Part shown: in pieces, positions 1 through 13,004 of the stretch
Layout of the letters: every line of letters starts with the position of its first letter
How positions within the stretch are numbered: the stretch's first letter is position 1
Source of the DNA: Cymbidium sinense
Lineage: Eukaryota; Streptophyta; Magnoliopsida; Asparagales; Orchidaceae
NCBI GenBank assembly: GCA_021442155.1
Contig: CM038221.1
Location: forward strand, 42,665,648-42,729,647
Direction of reading: 5' to 3'
Length of the DNA stretch: 64,000 nt
Translations under genes and position numbers: made by a program
The notes under the pieces: model-generated
What the model was told of the DNA's origin: nothing
What the model saw: the letters and a program-made list of their open reading frames with translations, nothing else
Database searches by the model: none

Positions 1-547
1 TATGTGCTATAAAAGAATGCAAGTCAAAATTTGACTTTCTAATAGCACATCATCTACCCTAGAGGGTCCTCTTTTAAATGATGATCTTATAAATGAATAG
101 ATCATGAGGTCTTTTGATCTATTGAGGATAGAGTTAGACCTACCTTCCCTTCATATAAAAAGGGAAATTCTTGAATTAAAATTCAAAATGGTAGAGTCAT
201 ACCACCTCAAATGACATTGAAAAGAAATGGAAAATAAATCATCTTCAAAATATGATATTTTGCCTATCTTAGAGAAGTTGCTTGCAAAATCAAGAATCAT
301 AATACTCTATTATAAAATAAAATGAAATATGAAATAATAAAAAATGATGAAGAAAGAAGCGAAAGTAAAGCAAGGCATTACATAATCATGTAATTTGCCT
401 TACTTAACTATAAGCAACTTCCTGATGCGACATTCCATTGTAAAGAATTTCTAGGGTTATCTTCTACGATAAAGATAGACTACTAAGAACTTATTAACAT
501 CTTAGTCGATGTGAAAATTTTAAAAGAAGAAAATCTCCAAAATATAT

Positions 548-577
548 GTTGATCCGGGTGCATCGGTCAACATCAAA
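548..577 (+). pseudogene. Aspartic protease active-site remnant
   Basis: The frame starting at 548 reads VDPGASVNIK. This matches the VDxGASVNIM active-site block of gypsy/Tat proteases, where the Asp is catalytic. The minus-strand element has the sister motif VLVDQGASVNIM at about 45 kb. Stops surround the motif, so this is a fossil and not a gene. It fixes the coding strand of the left-hand element as plus. Confidence 0.6.
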
Positions 578-1517
578 TATAAACATAAGAATGAATTTAT
601 ATAGGCCCAATTCTAATCAAGCTTTGATAAGTTGATGCCATATAAATTCAGTCAAATAAAGAAAGTAGTTTTCATCTTCATGAAAATTCAATCTTAAAAT
701 CTCAACTTAGAAAAAGAACTTAATTTCAAATCACATTGTTGGTTGAAGCCAAAATTCAAACATGAAAAAGAGCAACTTAGGAATTCATGAAACATCTTTA
801 AATGCTCTTGGATGGTTCTATCCAGCCCCCCCCAAAAAAAAAGAAAAAAATGAAAAAAAGAGAATAAAAAGGAATCAAATGAAAAAAAAAGAAGAAACAT
901 ACTAATTATTGAAGGATGTTCATATCCATCATAAAGTGTTGAGTCTTTAGGAATATCATTTAGCTACTCCTAAATGACCTCACTAAATATTTGATTCCAA
1001 TAGAAAATTTTGATTTCAAAAGTGTTTAGTTTTCAAGGAAGTCATTATGCCAATCTTGAATGACTCACTCCACTAAATAATTTTGAATTCAACAAGTGTA
1101 ACATCTTTAGAAAGTCATTTCAATCAATATTAAATGGCTTTGCTATATTTGTTGTTCCATGAAAAGATGAAAAGAAATAAAAATATTGGATCATAATATA
1201 TGATCAATCAAGCAAAGACTTGAATCATATCAAAAAGTCTATCAAATGATGTATTTAAAAAAAAGTCAAATACATCAAATTTCCTAGCAAATCATTTAGT
1301 GGAGTCATTTCATAAAGAATGAAATGTTATGGAAATGAGTCAAATACATTTATCTTCTTAGTGAATCTTGTAACTAGGAAAATTACCAAATGTAACCTTT
1401 CATAAAGAAATGAAATCAAAATATTTCTAAAAGAAAAAAAAAGAAAGAAAAGAAAAGGAATGGAAGGACTATATCCAAGAGCAAAAGGATGAAGTCTAAA
1501 ATTTCTGAGTATGTAGA

Positions 1518-2004
1518 CATTTTTGACTTTAAACTCTTCCACATCAAAATAAAGTACTAAGGTTAGAAGTCAAAAAAACCTTAAGCTAAATAAAAATAAT
1601 CAGATATCTCATGTTGTCAGTTTAGCCTTTGCCATGATTGGGTGAGCTCGCTTGGCAGGTTAAATAAAAAGATAGTGGATCTTCTTTTCCAGGAGACTAT
1701 ATCTTTTGAATGGCAAAGATTCTATTGAGTGTATTCTGATTTCAAATGAAGCAAAAGACACCCAAGGTAAATGGATATTTTAACTTCAAACTTCTCCACA
1801 TCAAAATGAAGTGGTAGGGTTAGAAGTCAAAAATTATCCCTAGCTAAACAAAAATAAGCAGATATCTCATACTTTGTCATTTTAGCCTTTGCCATGATTG
1901 GGTGAGCTCGCTTGACAGGTTAAAAGAAAAGATAGTGGATCTTCTTTTCCAGAGGTCCTTATCCTTATATGGCAAATTTCTCATTGAGTATACTCTGATT
2001 CTAT
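1518..2004 (+). repeat. Two-copy direct tandem repeat, about 258-bp spacing
   Basis: Two copies share several blocks in the same order: a block ending ACATCAAAAT (1541 and 1798), the block GCCATGATTGGGTGAGCTCG (1631 and 1891), and GATAGTGGATCTTCTTTTCC. The spacing is 257-260 bp, and copies differ by scattered substitutions and small indels. It lies in the noncoding or decayed part of the left-hand element. No function is evident. Confidence 0.85.
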
Positions 2005-3599
2005 TGCAAGTGGTCTATAACCATAAACAAGAAAAGTTATGGAATTATAGAGCCATTGCAAGCTAAAAAGCTTAAGTAGTTTGGGTCCTAACTTTCTTTT
2101 AAAAGGCACTCTAGCACATTGCATCAATGTTGTTTAGATGTGTCTAGAGATTTATATAATCTTCAAGTTCGGAATGCACCCTTGGAATTTGAAGAAAAAT
2201 CCAATTCCATAATTGACAAGATGATATCAATGATCTAACTCTTTAATGAGTTAGCTATTGATGATTTGATCAAGCTATCTTTTGGGTTTAAAGACTACTT
2301 TATCTAGAAATAAAATTGAAATGATCTCCAGATCTAGCGGTCCATAAACTTAAGCTTGATGACATTTTAATAAAATAAGTCCCTTGATGATTGTGGTCAA
2401 ATTCCAAAAGAAAAGCAAAATTTTGCTAAAATTAAAAGCTAGAAAATGATGGTTCTACATAAGAAGAACATATTCTTCTTGGTTAGCTAACATCATTATA
2501 TGACCCACATCTTGGGACTAGGGTAGAATCTTTACCTTGAAAATGGGTTCATATTACCCATATTTCATTTTCAAATCAAAAGATTTTTATGCATAAGATT
2601 ATCCTTCTTAAGGATAACTTATCTAAAAATTGTCAAATCAAGACAATTATAAAAAAAAATTGAAAGCATATGATATGACATTCAGAATCCTTATAAGAAT
2701 GTTCTGTTATAGACTCATATCATTTCAATCTCAACAAAAAGGGTCATGATCAAGATTTCTTATAATCCCACTTTCAATTAGGTAGAGGGTTATATTGAAA
2801 ATCTTGTCAAAAAAAATAGAAAAAGAAAAAAGATACTTCAATATGATTTGAAGAACAATCATGTTACTATATATAGAGTCTTAAAATTTACTTTTGAAGT
2901 AATTTCAAAGACCTTGTAGTAAAATGTAGAAGGATCAAAAATGCAAAAATAAGAAATTAATCAAAGACAATTATGAGATTTCATTTCTATAATAAAAAAT
3001 CAACAGAAATTAAATTTCAAACTTATCAAGAGAATCTAAATTTCTCTAATAAGTTAATCCTTATAATTCCCTTATTGATTAGGGATAAGAATTTTGTATC
3101 TCTATGAGAATCCAAAAGATTATCTTGATTCTCATTCACTTTAGAAAGCTTTAAAGGAATCTCTTGATCTTCATTGAATCTAAGAGAATGTCTTATAAGC
3201 TGTTGATTCATGTCAACAAAGTAAAATTAAAATACATGTTAAAACAAAAAGAAAATGAAATTTTATTTGAGAAGCACTAGTTGACTTTGGTTCTTACTGC
3301 TTAAAGAACTACACAGTCACATGCAAGCTCAAAGAGATAAAATTCTCAAGTTATTACCCTATGATGTCTTTCCTTCAATGAATTAGACATCTAGCATGGT
3401 TCATTGTAACTTTGAGATATAAAAAGGAAAATGATGAATTTTTATGCTCATGGCATAATAAAGCATTAGGTCCAAAATATACCCATGTCTTCCCTCAAAA
3501 ATAAATTCCAACTCTTTGAAACCTCCTTAACTAATCTTCTTCATGTGTGAGGAGTATTAGTGAAATCAAGAAATGGAAGCAAACCTTCCATCACCTCTT

Positions 3600-5150
3600 C
3601 ATCAAGTTTGACTAATCAAGTAAGAATTAAGTCCTTGTGACTCTTGCTTATTAGTCAAAACTTTAAGGATTAGGAATAAGTCACTTTGACCCCTTTTCCT
3701 CATCCATACTACTTGTATAGGTTGGGAGCAACCCCTTCGTGGCACCTTTCCTATACATGACTTAAGATGGGAGTAAGCCCTCTGTGGCACCTTTCTCATG
3801 TCCTTCCTGGGTTTGAAGTCCCCAATCGACATCCTACCTTCATGTACATGATTAGAACAAGCCATCAAGGCCCCTTTAATGCTACATAGGCGAGTTAGAT
3901 TGGATTAAGTCTTTATGACCCCTTTCTAATAGCTAGAAAGATATAAGTCCCTAGTCAGCCTTCTTTCTAATCATCAGGAGTAAGTCCCCAGTTGGCATCC
4001 TACCTTAGTGTACATGGTTGGAACAAGCCATCAAGGCCCCTTTCATGCTACACAGGCGAGTTAGATTGGATTAAGTCTTTATTTCTAATAGCGAAGATAT
4101 AAGTCCCTAGTTGGCCTTCTTTCTAATCATTAGGAGTAAGTCCCTCGGCATCCTGCACATGATTGGAACAAGCCATCAAGGCCCCTTTCATGCTACAGTG
4201 AGTTAGATTGGATTAAGTCTTTATGACCCATTCTAATAGCTTGAAAGATATAAGTCCCTGGCCTTCTTTCTAATCATCGAGTAAGTCCCTCGGCATCCTA
4301 CCTTTGTGTACATGATTGGAATAAGCCATCAAGGCCCCTTTCATGCTACACAGGTGAGTTAGATTGGATTAAGTCTTTATGACCCCTTTCTAGCCGGAAA
4401 GATATAAGTCCCAGGTCTTCTTTCTAATCATCGAGTAAGTCTCCTGGCATCCTACCTTTGTGTACATGATTGGAATAAGCCATCAAGGCCCCTTTCATGC
4501 TACAGGAGATTGAGTAAGTCTTTATGACCCCTTTCTAATAGCCAGAAAGATATAAGTCCCTTAGTCGGCATTCTTTCTAATCATATAGGATTAAGTCCCC
4601 AGTTGGCATCGTATTCAAACTTCTAAGGAATGGAATCAAGCAATTGAAGGCTCCATTTCTTTAAACTATTTAAACAGGAACAAGTCCATGTGACCCCTGT
4701 TTAGTAGTCAAAGTGTCATGGAGTAGGATCAAGCATTTCAAGCTTCTTCTCCCCAGCATAGCTTTTGAGGATTGGATCAAGTCTTTAAAGGCCCCTCTCC
4801 TCTCTTCAACTAACTAGGATGGATCACACCCTTAATGGCCCCATCTTATTAGCTAATCACATGAGTCACCAATATTCTCAAGAAAGAGTAAGTCCCCAAA
4901 GGCATTTTCCTTGAGCATAATGATTAGACCAATCTTTGGGCCTATTCCTAATAGCATTCTTCTTCATCCTAGAACTTAATGTAAAGTTAAGTTTCTAAGA
5001 ATGAATCACACTCCCAAGAAAAGATAGGTGTACATATACCTATCTTTCACAATCAAAATAAAAATAAAATTCAAATCAAAAATCAAAGTCACTTGTATGT
5101 TGATCAACCTGGTCAATGCCAATATGTGCAGTGTATTCTAGTTAATCCAC
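3600..5150 (+). repeat. 3'-UTR tandem array (alpha) made of hairpin modules
   Basis: The best-preserved part holds five units starting near 3853, 4020, 4155, 4317 and 4467, each with the phrase AAGCCATCAAGGCCCCTTT, at spacings of about 135-167 bp. More divergent modules flank it on both sides. Most modules share a core of the form AAGTCC-N-TGRCC between two arms that pair with each other. Examples are 3607-3625 with 3642-3659, 3714-3721 with 3750-3757, 3934-3941 with 3962-3969, 4671-4678 with 4696-4703, and 4877-4882 with 4910-4915. The array lies immediately before the polypurine tract and LTR, as a 3' UTR should. Confidence 0.85.
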
Positions 5151-5157
5151 TACACAT

Positions 5158-5171
5158 ATTGGGGGTCCATT
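5158..5171 (+). other. Polypurine tract (plus-strand primer) of left-hand element
   Basis: The tract ATTGGGGGTCCATT abuts the LTR start TGTTGACC at 5172. The same G-run (CCCCC on the plus strand at 30411-30415) abuts the LTR end of the minus-strand element. Both elements therefore use the same kind of priming site. The tract is short and not purely purine, so the exact boundary is inferred. Confidence 0.6.
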
Positions 5172-8100
5172 TGTTGACCTCATTTTTGAATGAGGTTAAT
5201 TTGTCATTTGAGAGATCCTAATCTCAAATAGAATTTTCTTAATTCAATGTTTAGGACACCTCACCTAGTGTCCTAGAAAATATTTTTGAGTTTGTTCTAA
5301 CCGATGTGATATAGGTAGAATCAATCCAAATTTTCAATTTGGATAAACTCAAATAAATTAAATTAAAATGAAGAAAAGAAAACCCATTTCATTTGAATTT
5401 AAATTGATCACTTGAACTCATTTGAAATCATATCTAAACCACTTTAAGCAAAATGAGTTAAAATGAAATTAAATTTAAAATCAAATTAAATGGCTTAATT
5501 AAATCATAATGCAATTGATCATCAAATTACATTATGGTATTAAAAATAAATAAACTAAACAAATTCAAAAGGAAAAAGTTAATCTCAAATCCCTAAGAAA
5601 ACTCAAATGCAATTAAATCTAATCTCAAATCTATTTTGAGATTAATTTGAGCATATCATACTTTAATTCAAACTAAGATGATAATGTCATATTGCATGGA
5701 AATAATAAAAGAAAAATAAATTAAAAAAATAGAAATAAAAAATGGAAAAAGAGAAGAAAAAAATTATACCCACCTCTTAAGAGGATGGCAGCCTTCAAGT
5801 GATGGCTTCCTTCAAGAGAGAGTGGGCTTCTCCAAGAAAAAAAATAAAATAGAAATGATATATGATGTTTTGGCCAAGGAGAAATAAAGACATACACACT
5901 CTCTCAAGGCAAAAAAAGCTCACATACACCATCCCACATCAAAATCGAAGCCAAACGAAATCCCCCCTTCCCTCCAAGTGTTCTCAATCAGTGGAACCAT
6001 CAAAACTAAATTTTGAATCCAAAGCTTGGGCTAGTGATCAAACCACAAGGAATTCTCCCAATTCCTTTGGAGAAAAGCTTTCTATTGAAGAATAGAAGCT
6101 ACTTCAATTGATTCCATCCTTTGAGATCCCCTAAATCAAGGTACGCCATTATTGACCCCCTCTTTTTTTCTTCAAAGCTTTCGGCCATGGTCGTATCCCT
6201 ATAAGGCGTGTTCTTTGGTGAGATAAAGCCTTATGGATGGAAAGCAGATCTTTCAAAGATCATGTAGCACTTTAAATCATCCAATTTGGTTAAGTATATC
6301 AAAAGATATTAACAAAACAATTTGGACGGTCCACGGCTCCAGATGAGAGACGAAATCGCTCTGCTTTTAAAAGAAATGGATGATCCAGATCTAGCGTAAT
6401 TATTAAAGCTATTAGGATCGCGGAGTGATCGACCCGTCCGTCTGATCGGCGGTCCGGATCAGGATGTGTCGCGACATCACGTCCATATGACACGCGGATC
6501 CACCAAGGATCGTCGGGACCATCCGATCTTTGATCGGATGGTCCAGATCTAATCCCGCTCATTTTAGTTAAAACGCGTGGGACCCATTACTTAAAACTGT
6601 TAAAAACCATTGATTAATGGTTTAATTAATTTAATAAATTCAAAAAACTTTAAAAAATCATATAAAATCAAAGAAAAATCAGAAAAATACAAATAAAATC
6701 TCTATGGATTCATCTTGATGAGAAAAATCCATAGAAATTAAAATTCCCAATTTTCCTTGAGTGATTTTTCTTAATTTAGGTTTAATTGAAACAAATTAAA
6801 TCTTAATTACTCTTAAATTAATAATTCAATTAATTTGAAACTTTGGAGAAATGAAATTAAGCTTAAAGCATACCTTAGATAATTTTTTGGGGATTTAATT
6901 CTTTGAAATAAAATAAAATTAAAATTTTATGAGTTAACCCTTAAATTAATTACCCTTTAATAAAATAATTATAAAATTTTAATCTAATAATCTGAACTCA
7001 AAATAATGAACATCAGAATAATAATTGAACTTAATTAAACTAATATAAACCTAATATGAACTTAATTAACTTAATTTGATAATTAAAAGAATAAAATAAT
7101 TCAATTAAATTACTTTAACTTAATTAAATCATAATAAATCAACCAGTTAATCAAAAATTATGAATAAACCCTCATTAGAAAGGTATTTTAGTGTAGAATA
7201 TGTTAAAAATAAAATCTCTTAATTAATCTTAATTTAGGTTTTAATAAATTAATTAAAACTTTAATTACACCCTAATTACATCTCTAATTAAACTGAAACT
7301 ATAAGAACATAAAATTGGCATGAAATCCCACTTGTCATAATTATATGAAACCCAATTGGCCTATAAATTTGGAATTCTTGAATTTCCAAATCTCTAGGTC
7401 AATATGAACTAAATAATAATTAAGAATAATCATTAATTCATTAAATCAACAAATAAATTGAACCAATAAATAAACATAAAAAAAAACTTAATTCATTAAA
7501 ACTTTATATGTCGAGAATTTAATCAAATATCAAAATTGTAAGAAAATCAATACTTAATGAAATTCAAACATAATTAAACAACAAGTTAAATTTAACAAAA
7601 CCATTCATCCTTAATGAATTTAAATAATGAACTTAAAACCTTGATTAATCAAATTATATCAAGTAATTAACCTAAGTACTTTAGGTTAAGAATAATCTAT
7701 GAACAAACCTAAGACATTATTTCATATTAATGGACTTAAAACTTAAGCTTACAAATTCATAATTTAATATTTTAAGTTAAATTGAATGAAATCAAACTTA
7801 AATCGAACTCTTTAAAATAACATAAGCCAAATCAAATGAAATCCATATAACTTAATTCAAAATGAAATAAATCAAACAAAGTAATTCAAATAAATGAAAT
7901 AACATAAATCAAACCCAAACATAAATAAAATCAAAAGGATTAATTAAAATACTTAAGGATTTTAGTTAGACTTTTGGAAATCACATTAGGATTTAGGATG
8001 TGGAATAAAGTGAGTTTCACCTAAAAATGAAATTCATTCTATTCTTCATTCTTAAAAACCTATACAACTTTAACCAAATAAAATGAACATAAAAATAAAA

Positions 8101-10209
8101 ATTTAAATCACTAAACCATTTAAATTGAAACCAACCAATGGAAAAATTTAAACTAATTAAAATTTCAAACATCAAAACTTAAACTTAAAGGCTAGCAGAC
8201 TCACCACACAAACTCCACTTCACTAGATTTCTTAGTCACGGATCCTAAATCTAGGTTAGATCATCGTTCTGATTTTCTTTTAATCTCCTATGATATGTTG
8301 TGTTGTGCTTCATGTATGTGTATTGTAGACCTGATGCCCAGGCTTGTTTGTTCTTTAGACCGATGGTAGGCGTTCTTTCTAGATTTGACACTATTTTTAC
8401 AAGGGACTATGTTAAAGGGATCGCTCTAATAAATAAATCATAAAATTATTGTTTACTTGCAGGTGCTAAAAATACCTTAACATAGTCCATAGGACAGGTG
8501 GGCTTGGAAAGCAACTAATGTTAAGCCTATATGTTTGTAAAATATAAACTGCTTTGTATGCTGTGTGTATTTCCTAACTTTGAATTTTAAATGTAAATTT
8601 GAGCTTAGAATTAGGTTAGGATCTATGGGGTCTAGGATTAGCAGGAGCTGACCCAACTAGGAGATGGTGTAGTGGTCCCCTGTGGAACCCGATGGATGTC
8701 CCTGAAGAAGGAGACTTTCCTGGAAAGAAGACCCATAGATCTAAACTTGTAGTTCTAAAGGGTTATATAAGTAACTTCATACCCATTTTTCTTTCTTCCG
8801 GTGTATAGCATCCACTACATTTGCCTTTTCTTACATAATTTAATTTGGCTTGATTTATTTTGGGTGTGCAATAGAAACAGCATGCTTTTCTTAGGTTTCT
8901 TTCTGTGCTATGTTTATACTATGATGTATGCCTGGACATAAGCTCATAGGATAAACTAAATTTTCTACCCAACTAAATCATTTGAAACATAAAAATAAAT
9001 ATAACTCATAATATTCATATAAAGGCCTAGGTATTAAAACAAGATAACATATGTAGCAACCCCTTTGCTGAATGTCATGCATAATCATATTGTTTCACTC
9101 TTGATTAATGAAGGAACTCCATCTTTACCTAGGCTTGACCTTTGAGAGCCTATGATGGACACCTTCTTCTATTCTGATTTGGCCCATAATCTTTTTCTAA
9201 TTACATGCATTAGGCATAAATTGCATTCTCATGGCCTAAAATGAACCTTGAGTCAAAATTATAAAATTTGAAAAATATGCATTATTTAAACACATCTTCA
9301 TACCCTACATAATCTTAGGGGTTAGGGAGTAAGTCTAGGTTTATAGATTTCTTTCCTAAAATTGTAACAGCCTAGTCATCTTGCATTCATATGACTTAGC
9401 CTCATGATTTTAAAAGGCGCTTAGGTGGTGTTAGCTGGCAACCTTCTCCAAGCAGGTTGTAAGCCCAGAAGAGTCAGGGATATGTTAGTTCCTTCAAGTG
9501 AAGAGAACGACCAATGATTCTCAAAAATAGAACTAGGTCGAGCATCGACATGTGTCAAGCACCAGGTAGGTTCAAGCATCCTTTAGGAATAAGTCTTCAA
9601 CCCTAGCATTTTCGTGTCTTGTTAGAATCTAAGTCCTAGATTTCTAAGAAAATGACAACTTGAAAGTTAAAATAAAATCCCAAATTTAAGCCTAATCATA
9701 GGATAGATGAAATGTCTACTGGGCATCCTATCAATAAACATTTCCTACTCTTTTACATTTGACTCTTAAAAATAACTCTCTCTCCAATTTGGACCTCTCC
9801 CAATTGAATTTCCAAAAAAAATCAATTCTTTGAAAGCTACCTTAATAGTCTTTAGGAATAACCACTTATTTCTTTAATCGAGAGTATTCTTAGGAAGAGA
9901 CCCTTCCTAAGATGTAATTAACTATAGAGGCTTGCCTTTATAGGGAACCAGGATCCCAGGATAAAATTGACCATGTTCTACTTTTTTATGTAGTTCAGGG
10001 GAAAATACTTTGGTACACAAAAGACCCATTAATCTTAGGAGTCTTTTATTAAAATGATTAAATCCATTACAGAAAACATGCATATCTTTTAAGATAATAT
10101 GCTTACTCCTTAATTCCATATTTGATCATCTAAATAAAATATTCCTAAACTCTATGTGGTGTCATTTTCTTTTCTCTATTCCATTAGAGAGAAAAAGAAA
10201 GCCAACACA
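5172..10209 (+). mobile_element. 3' LTR of left-hand Tat-like element (about 5.0 kb)
   Basis: The LTR opens TGTTGACCTC and closes in a decayed CCAACACA. It is the reverse-complement counterpart of the LTRs at 23-30, 33-39 and 51-58 kb. Shared landmarks include the terminal hairpin, a GC-rich block (6310-6560), the promoter region near 8764 and the segment at 9420-9490 that matches other copies in reverse. U3 is mostly low-complexity AATTAAA-type sequence with no coding potential. The 5' partner LTR would lie outside the window, so no target duplication can be checked. The 3' boundary is accurate to perhaps 20 bp. Confidence 0.8.
8764..8770 (+). promoter_or_regulatory. Putative LTR TATA box
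   Basis: TATATAA lies in the position where other LTR copies carry TATAAAG or TATAAGG. As in those copies, a CT-rich stretch and a GGTGTATAGCATCC-type block follow. This would be the core promoter at the U3/R boundary, about 1.4 kb before the LTR end. Confidence 0.5.
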
Positions 10210-10590
10210 TCTTTTTTAAGACAGTGATCCATAGTTGGAACTAAGTTAGAAATTGATGACTAGTATGTGCTTTGTACCTAGGTCTTTTTTGTCAAGGAGA
10301 AGACTCTCTACAGTCCTCATAAGTCTAGCCACTAAAAGGTACAATCTTTCTCAAAAATTGTTATTAACTAAGGGTATTTACATACCTAAAATACTTAAAT
10401 ATTTATGTTTGCATACATAACATTTTATTTTATTTCTAAGACAGATAACAAGCATAAAATTTGCTCCTTAAAGCATCATTAATTTTATGTGTGACACATT
10501 TAGAGGGATAAAGATACAAGAAATAGTATGAGTATGCTAGAATTTAAAACATAATAATAAATACTTATATTTTTATCTTTAGTTCAATAT
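10210..10590. other. Unassigned AT-rich DNA
   Basis: Just beyond the LTR end. I see no open frame, repeat or family signature. It may be older flanking DNA. Confidence 0.5.
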
Positions 10591-10594
10591 AAAT

Positions 10595-11040
10595 ATAAGT
10601 TTTTTCGGGGTAGTGTCCAACTTCACACTTCTCAATGGTCTCGCTGCCTTGAGATTAGAACTCAGAGGGTTGACAAAAGCAGGCATGTCATCGCTCCACG
10701 CCTGAACAGTCGAAAGGGCATAGCGAGCAGTCTACTCATGTACGAAAGAGGGGATTCACAAGTGTCCATTCTATATTCCAAGGTGCGTAAACATCATACT
10801 CTAATGTTGGCAAGAAACCCGAAGAGGTTCCGCTTCACGCGGCTCACTGGAAATGGACGCCATGCCTTCAGGTGTGCGGATGACTAGCCGCCGAGAGTCA
10901 CATCTCGACAAGAGAACTAGCCAAGGGCACTCGCCCTCAACTCGGAACTCGCCAGGCATATTTATTATAGTAGTTCCACCACTTATTGTTTGCTTAGTAG
11001 AGGTGGATGGTCTAGCATAATAAGATGACGGTGGGAGAAT
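10595..11040 (+). other. GC-richer block, possible end of another retroelement
   Basis: This roughly 400-bp stretch is clearly richer in G, C and CpG than its surroundings and resembles no other part of the window. It ends with a purine-rich run (GGTGGGAGAA) directly followed by TGTAACAAC at 11041. That is what a polypurine tract and LTR start look like in many plant gypsy elements. No matching LTR end or coding motif was found, so the element reading is tentative. Confidence 0.3.
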
Positions 11041-13000
11041 GTAACAACTATTTCTACAGCAAAATGGATGCGCTTATAATGACCTAATTTCATGGACCTT
11101 ATAAAACTTTCATGTTTATTTTATATTCGCTAGTTTTATTTAAGCTTTAGAGTTATTTTTTCCTGATTTATTCATAGATTTTTTGTTGTTGTTTTGATCA
11201 AACATAATTTTGATATGTCAAAATTTATCTTATTAAATTCAATTAATTTGTTTTGATGTATTTTATGTCTGATTCATAATTCATCTTTATCACATTATAA
11301 AGCAGTATTTACTTTATTTTAAGCATATTTTATGAACATCATAAGTAAGAAAATAAAATATTTTTGATTAGGTTTGTCTTACTTAAAAATTAGTACATCT
11401 TTATAAAAGTGAGTTTTTAGAATAATCTTGTATCTATTTTGCAAATCATTTTTGCCAATGTGTTTTAGACATGATGTTTATTTATTGACTATTTTTAAAA
11501 AAAATTAGAATTTTATATTTCACTGAATAAGAGAACTTATATAAAGTTATAATTAAAATATAATTATTATCATAATTACTATTATATCCTTTATTATATT
11601 AGAGAGAGAGAGGAAGAGGAAGAGGATCCAGAGAGAGAAAGAGGAATAAAAGGATCCAGAGAGAGAAAGTTGGATTCATAGGTCATAGAGGTTATTTTAT
11701 ATATCATACTAGTGGGAAAAATTGTTCAACACTAAGTTGTCTACTACTTTTCTACTATAGATTTTAACTTTATCACTTATGTATTTTTTTTAGTATTTTA
11801 TTTGGTCAAATTTCTTTCAAACTCATACCTATACAGATTTACAAACTTTTCACTATATAACTTTTGAAATATTGTTAAATGAATAGTGCTGGACATATTG
11901 ACATAGAAAATAAAATTTTTATTAGGTATTTTATATTGTATAATATTTTGTGTATTTTAGTGAGTTTATTGAGAATATTAAAATTTGCTTTATAATAAGA
12001 AAGCTTCAAAATATTGTTATATATATTGCGTATAAAGAATTTTATAAATTATGATTGTTGATGTATGTACAAAAATTTACTTATAATTTTACAATTAGTT
12101 GTATTTATTAAACATATATAGATTTTTACAACATGTTTGATGATATTTATACATGTTGAAACTAATGATATTCTTTGCTTATGTATCAAAGTAAGTGTAA
12201 AAAGGATGAAAATGTGTGGAAGTGCAGGTGGTTGGATGATTATATTTTTTGTGCATTTGAATGAAGTTATAAGACTTTATGCACTTACAATTAATTTTGT
12301 GTATTTTATACGTCTAAATAGATATAAATAAGTAGATGTATCAGCACCTAGGTGTCGGGTTTGCGGCGTCACGGTGTTAGGTCCCATATGTTCATTTTTT
12401 TAAAGAGTCTAAAAAACACCAACCACTCCCACCAACAATCATCCCCCTTAGATAGCCACCTGATGGGAGAGTAGGAGCGGTTGATAGGAAAGTGGGAGAA
12501 ATTAAGAACCGATACCTATAAGAAAAGAAGGGGGCATACTCTCATTCTTCTTCTTATTCTTTTTATTTCCTTTCTGACCACACTCTCTCCCCTATCTCTC
12601 TTGTGAAATCTACTGCAAGTTTTCTTCCACTGCACGCTCTTATTCTTGCGCAAAGCAAGATTTCAAGTAAAACTCTCAACGAAATGTTTTATTTATGATT
12701 CCTCTCTCAACAGAAAAAAAATCTTGAATAATTCCACTGTTAATCTTTGATCTGGTGCAAAATGAAGAATCTCTCTCCATCGATCTTGGATTCAGAGCAA
12801 GTGAGGAGATTACAATTATGTTAAAAATAAAATTTTAGGTATTGCATTAAAATACTTCATCAATCTTGGATCCAGAATAAAAAAGAAGAGTTCATTTTGC
12901 ATTAAAATACTTTGAAAACTAGCAATGCTAAGTTATTTTGTTTCTAAATTTGAAAGAATCATCAAATCACAATTTAAAATCACCTTAGAATGGAGCCATC
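11041..13000. other. AT-rich unassigned region, possibly a decayed LTR
   Basis: No protein motif is visible. A TATA-like string near 12515 is followed by a CT-rich leader-like stretch (12540-12610), which could be an LTR U3/R junction if 11041 is an LTR start. Short open frames here have no recognisable content. Confidence 0.3.
11601..11670 (+). repeat. AG-rich microsatellite with a short duplication
   Basis: An (AG)n tract runs into AGGAAGAGG. The phrase GGATCCAGAGAGAGAAAG then occurs twice, at about 11624 and 11653. Simple-sequence slippage explains it. Confidence 0.85.
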
Positions 13001-13004
13001 CGAC

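Larger units (their letters stand above)
1..3590 (+). pseudogene. Degraded internal (pol) region of a plus-strand Tat-like retrotransposon
   Basis: No open frame of useful length survives here. The region sits upstream of a 3'-UTR-type repeat array, a polypurine tract and an LTR, all in plus orientation, so I read it as the decayed 3' half of the same element. The one clear protein trace is a retroviral-type aspartic protease active-site motif at 548-577. A weaker motif of similar shape (ALVDFGS) lies near 3275-3295. Poly-purine runs occur at 828-865 and 1430-1470. The rest is AT-rich sequence in which I recognise nothing. Confidence 0.6.

Noticed and set aside
3270..3300. Second protease-like motif (ALVDFGS) in the left-hand element
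   Set aside because: It is only a few residues long, a stop lies two codons before it, and it is out of order relative to the clearer protease motif at 548-577.
5862..6095. 77-codon plus-strand open frame
   Set aside because: It lies within U3 of the left-hand LTR, has no recognisable motif, and is not kept in sister LTRs.
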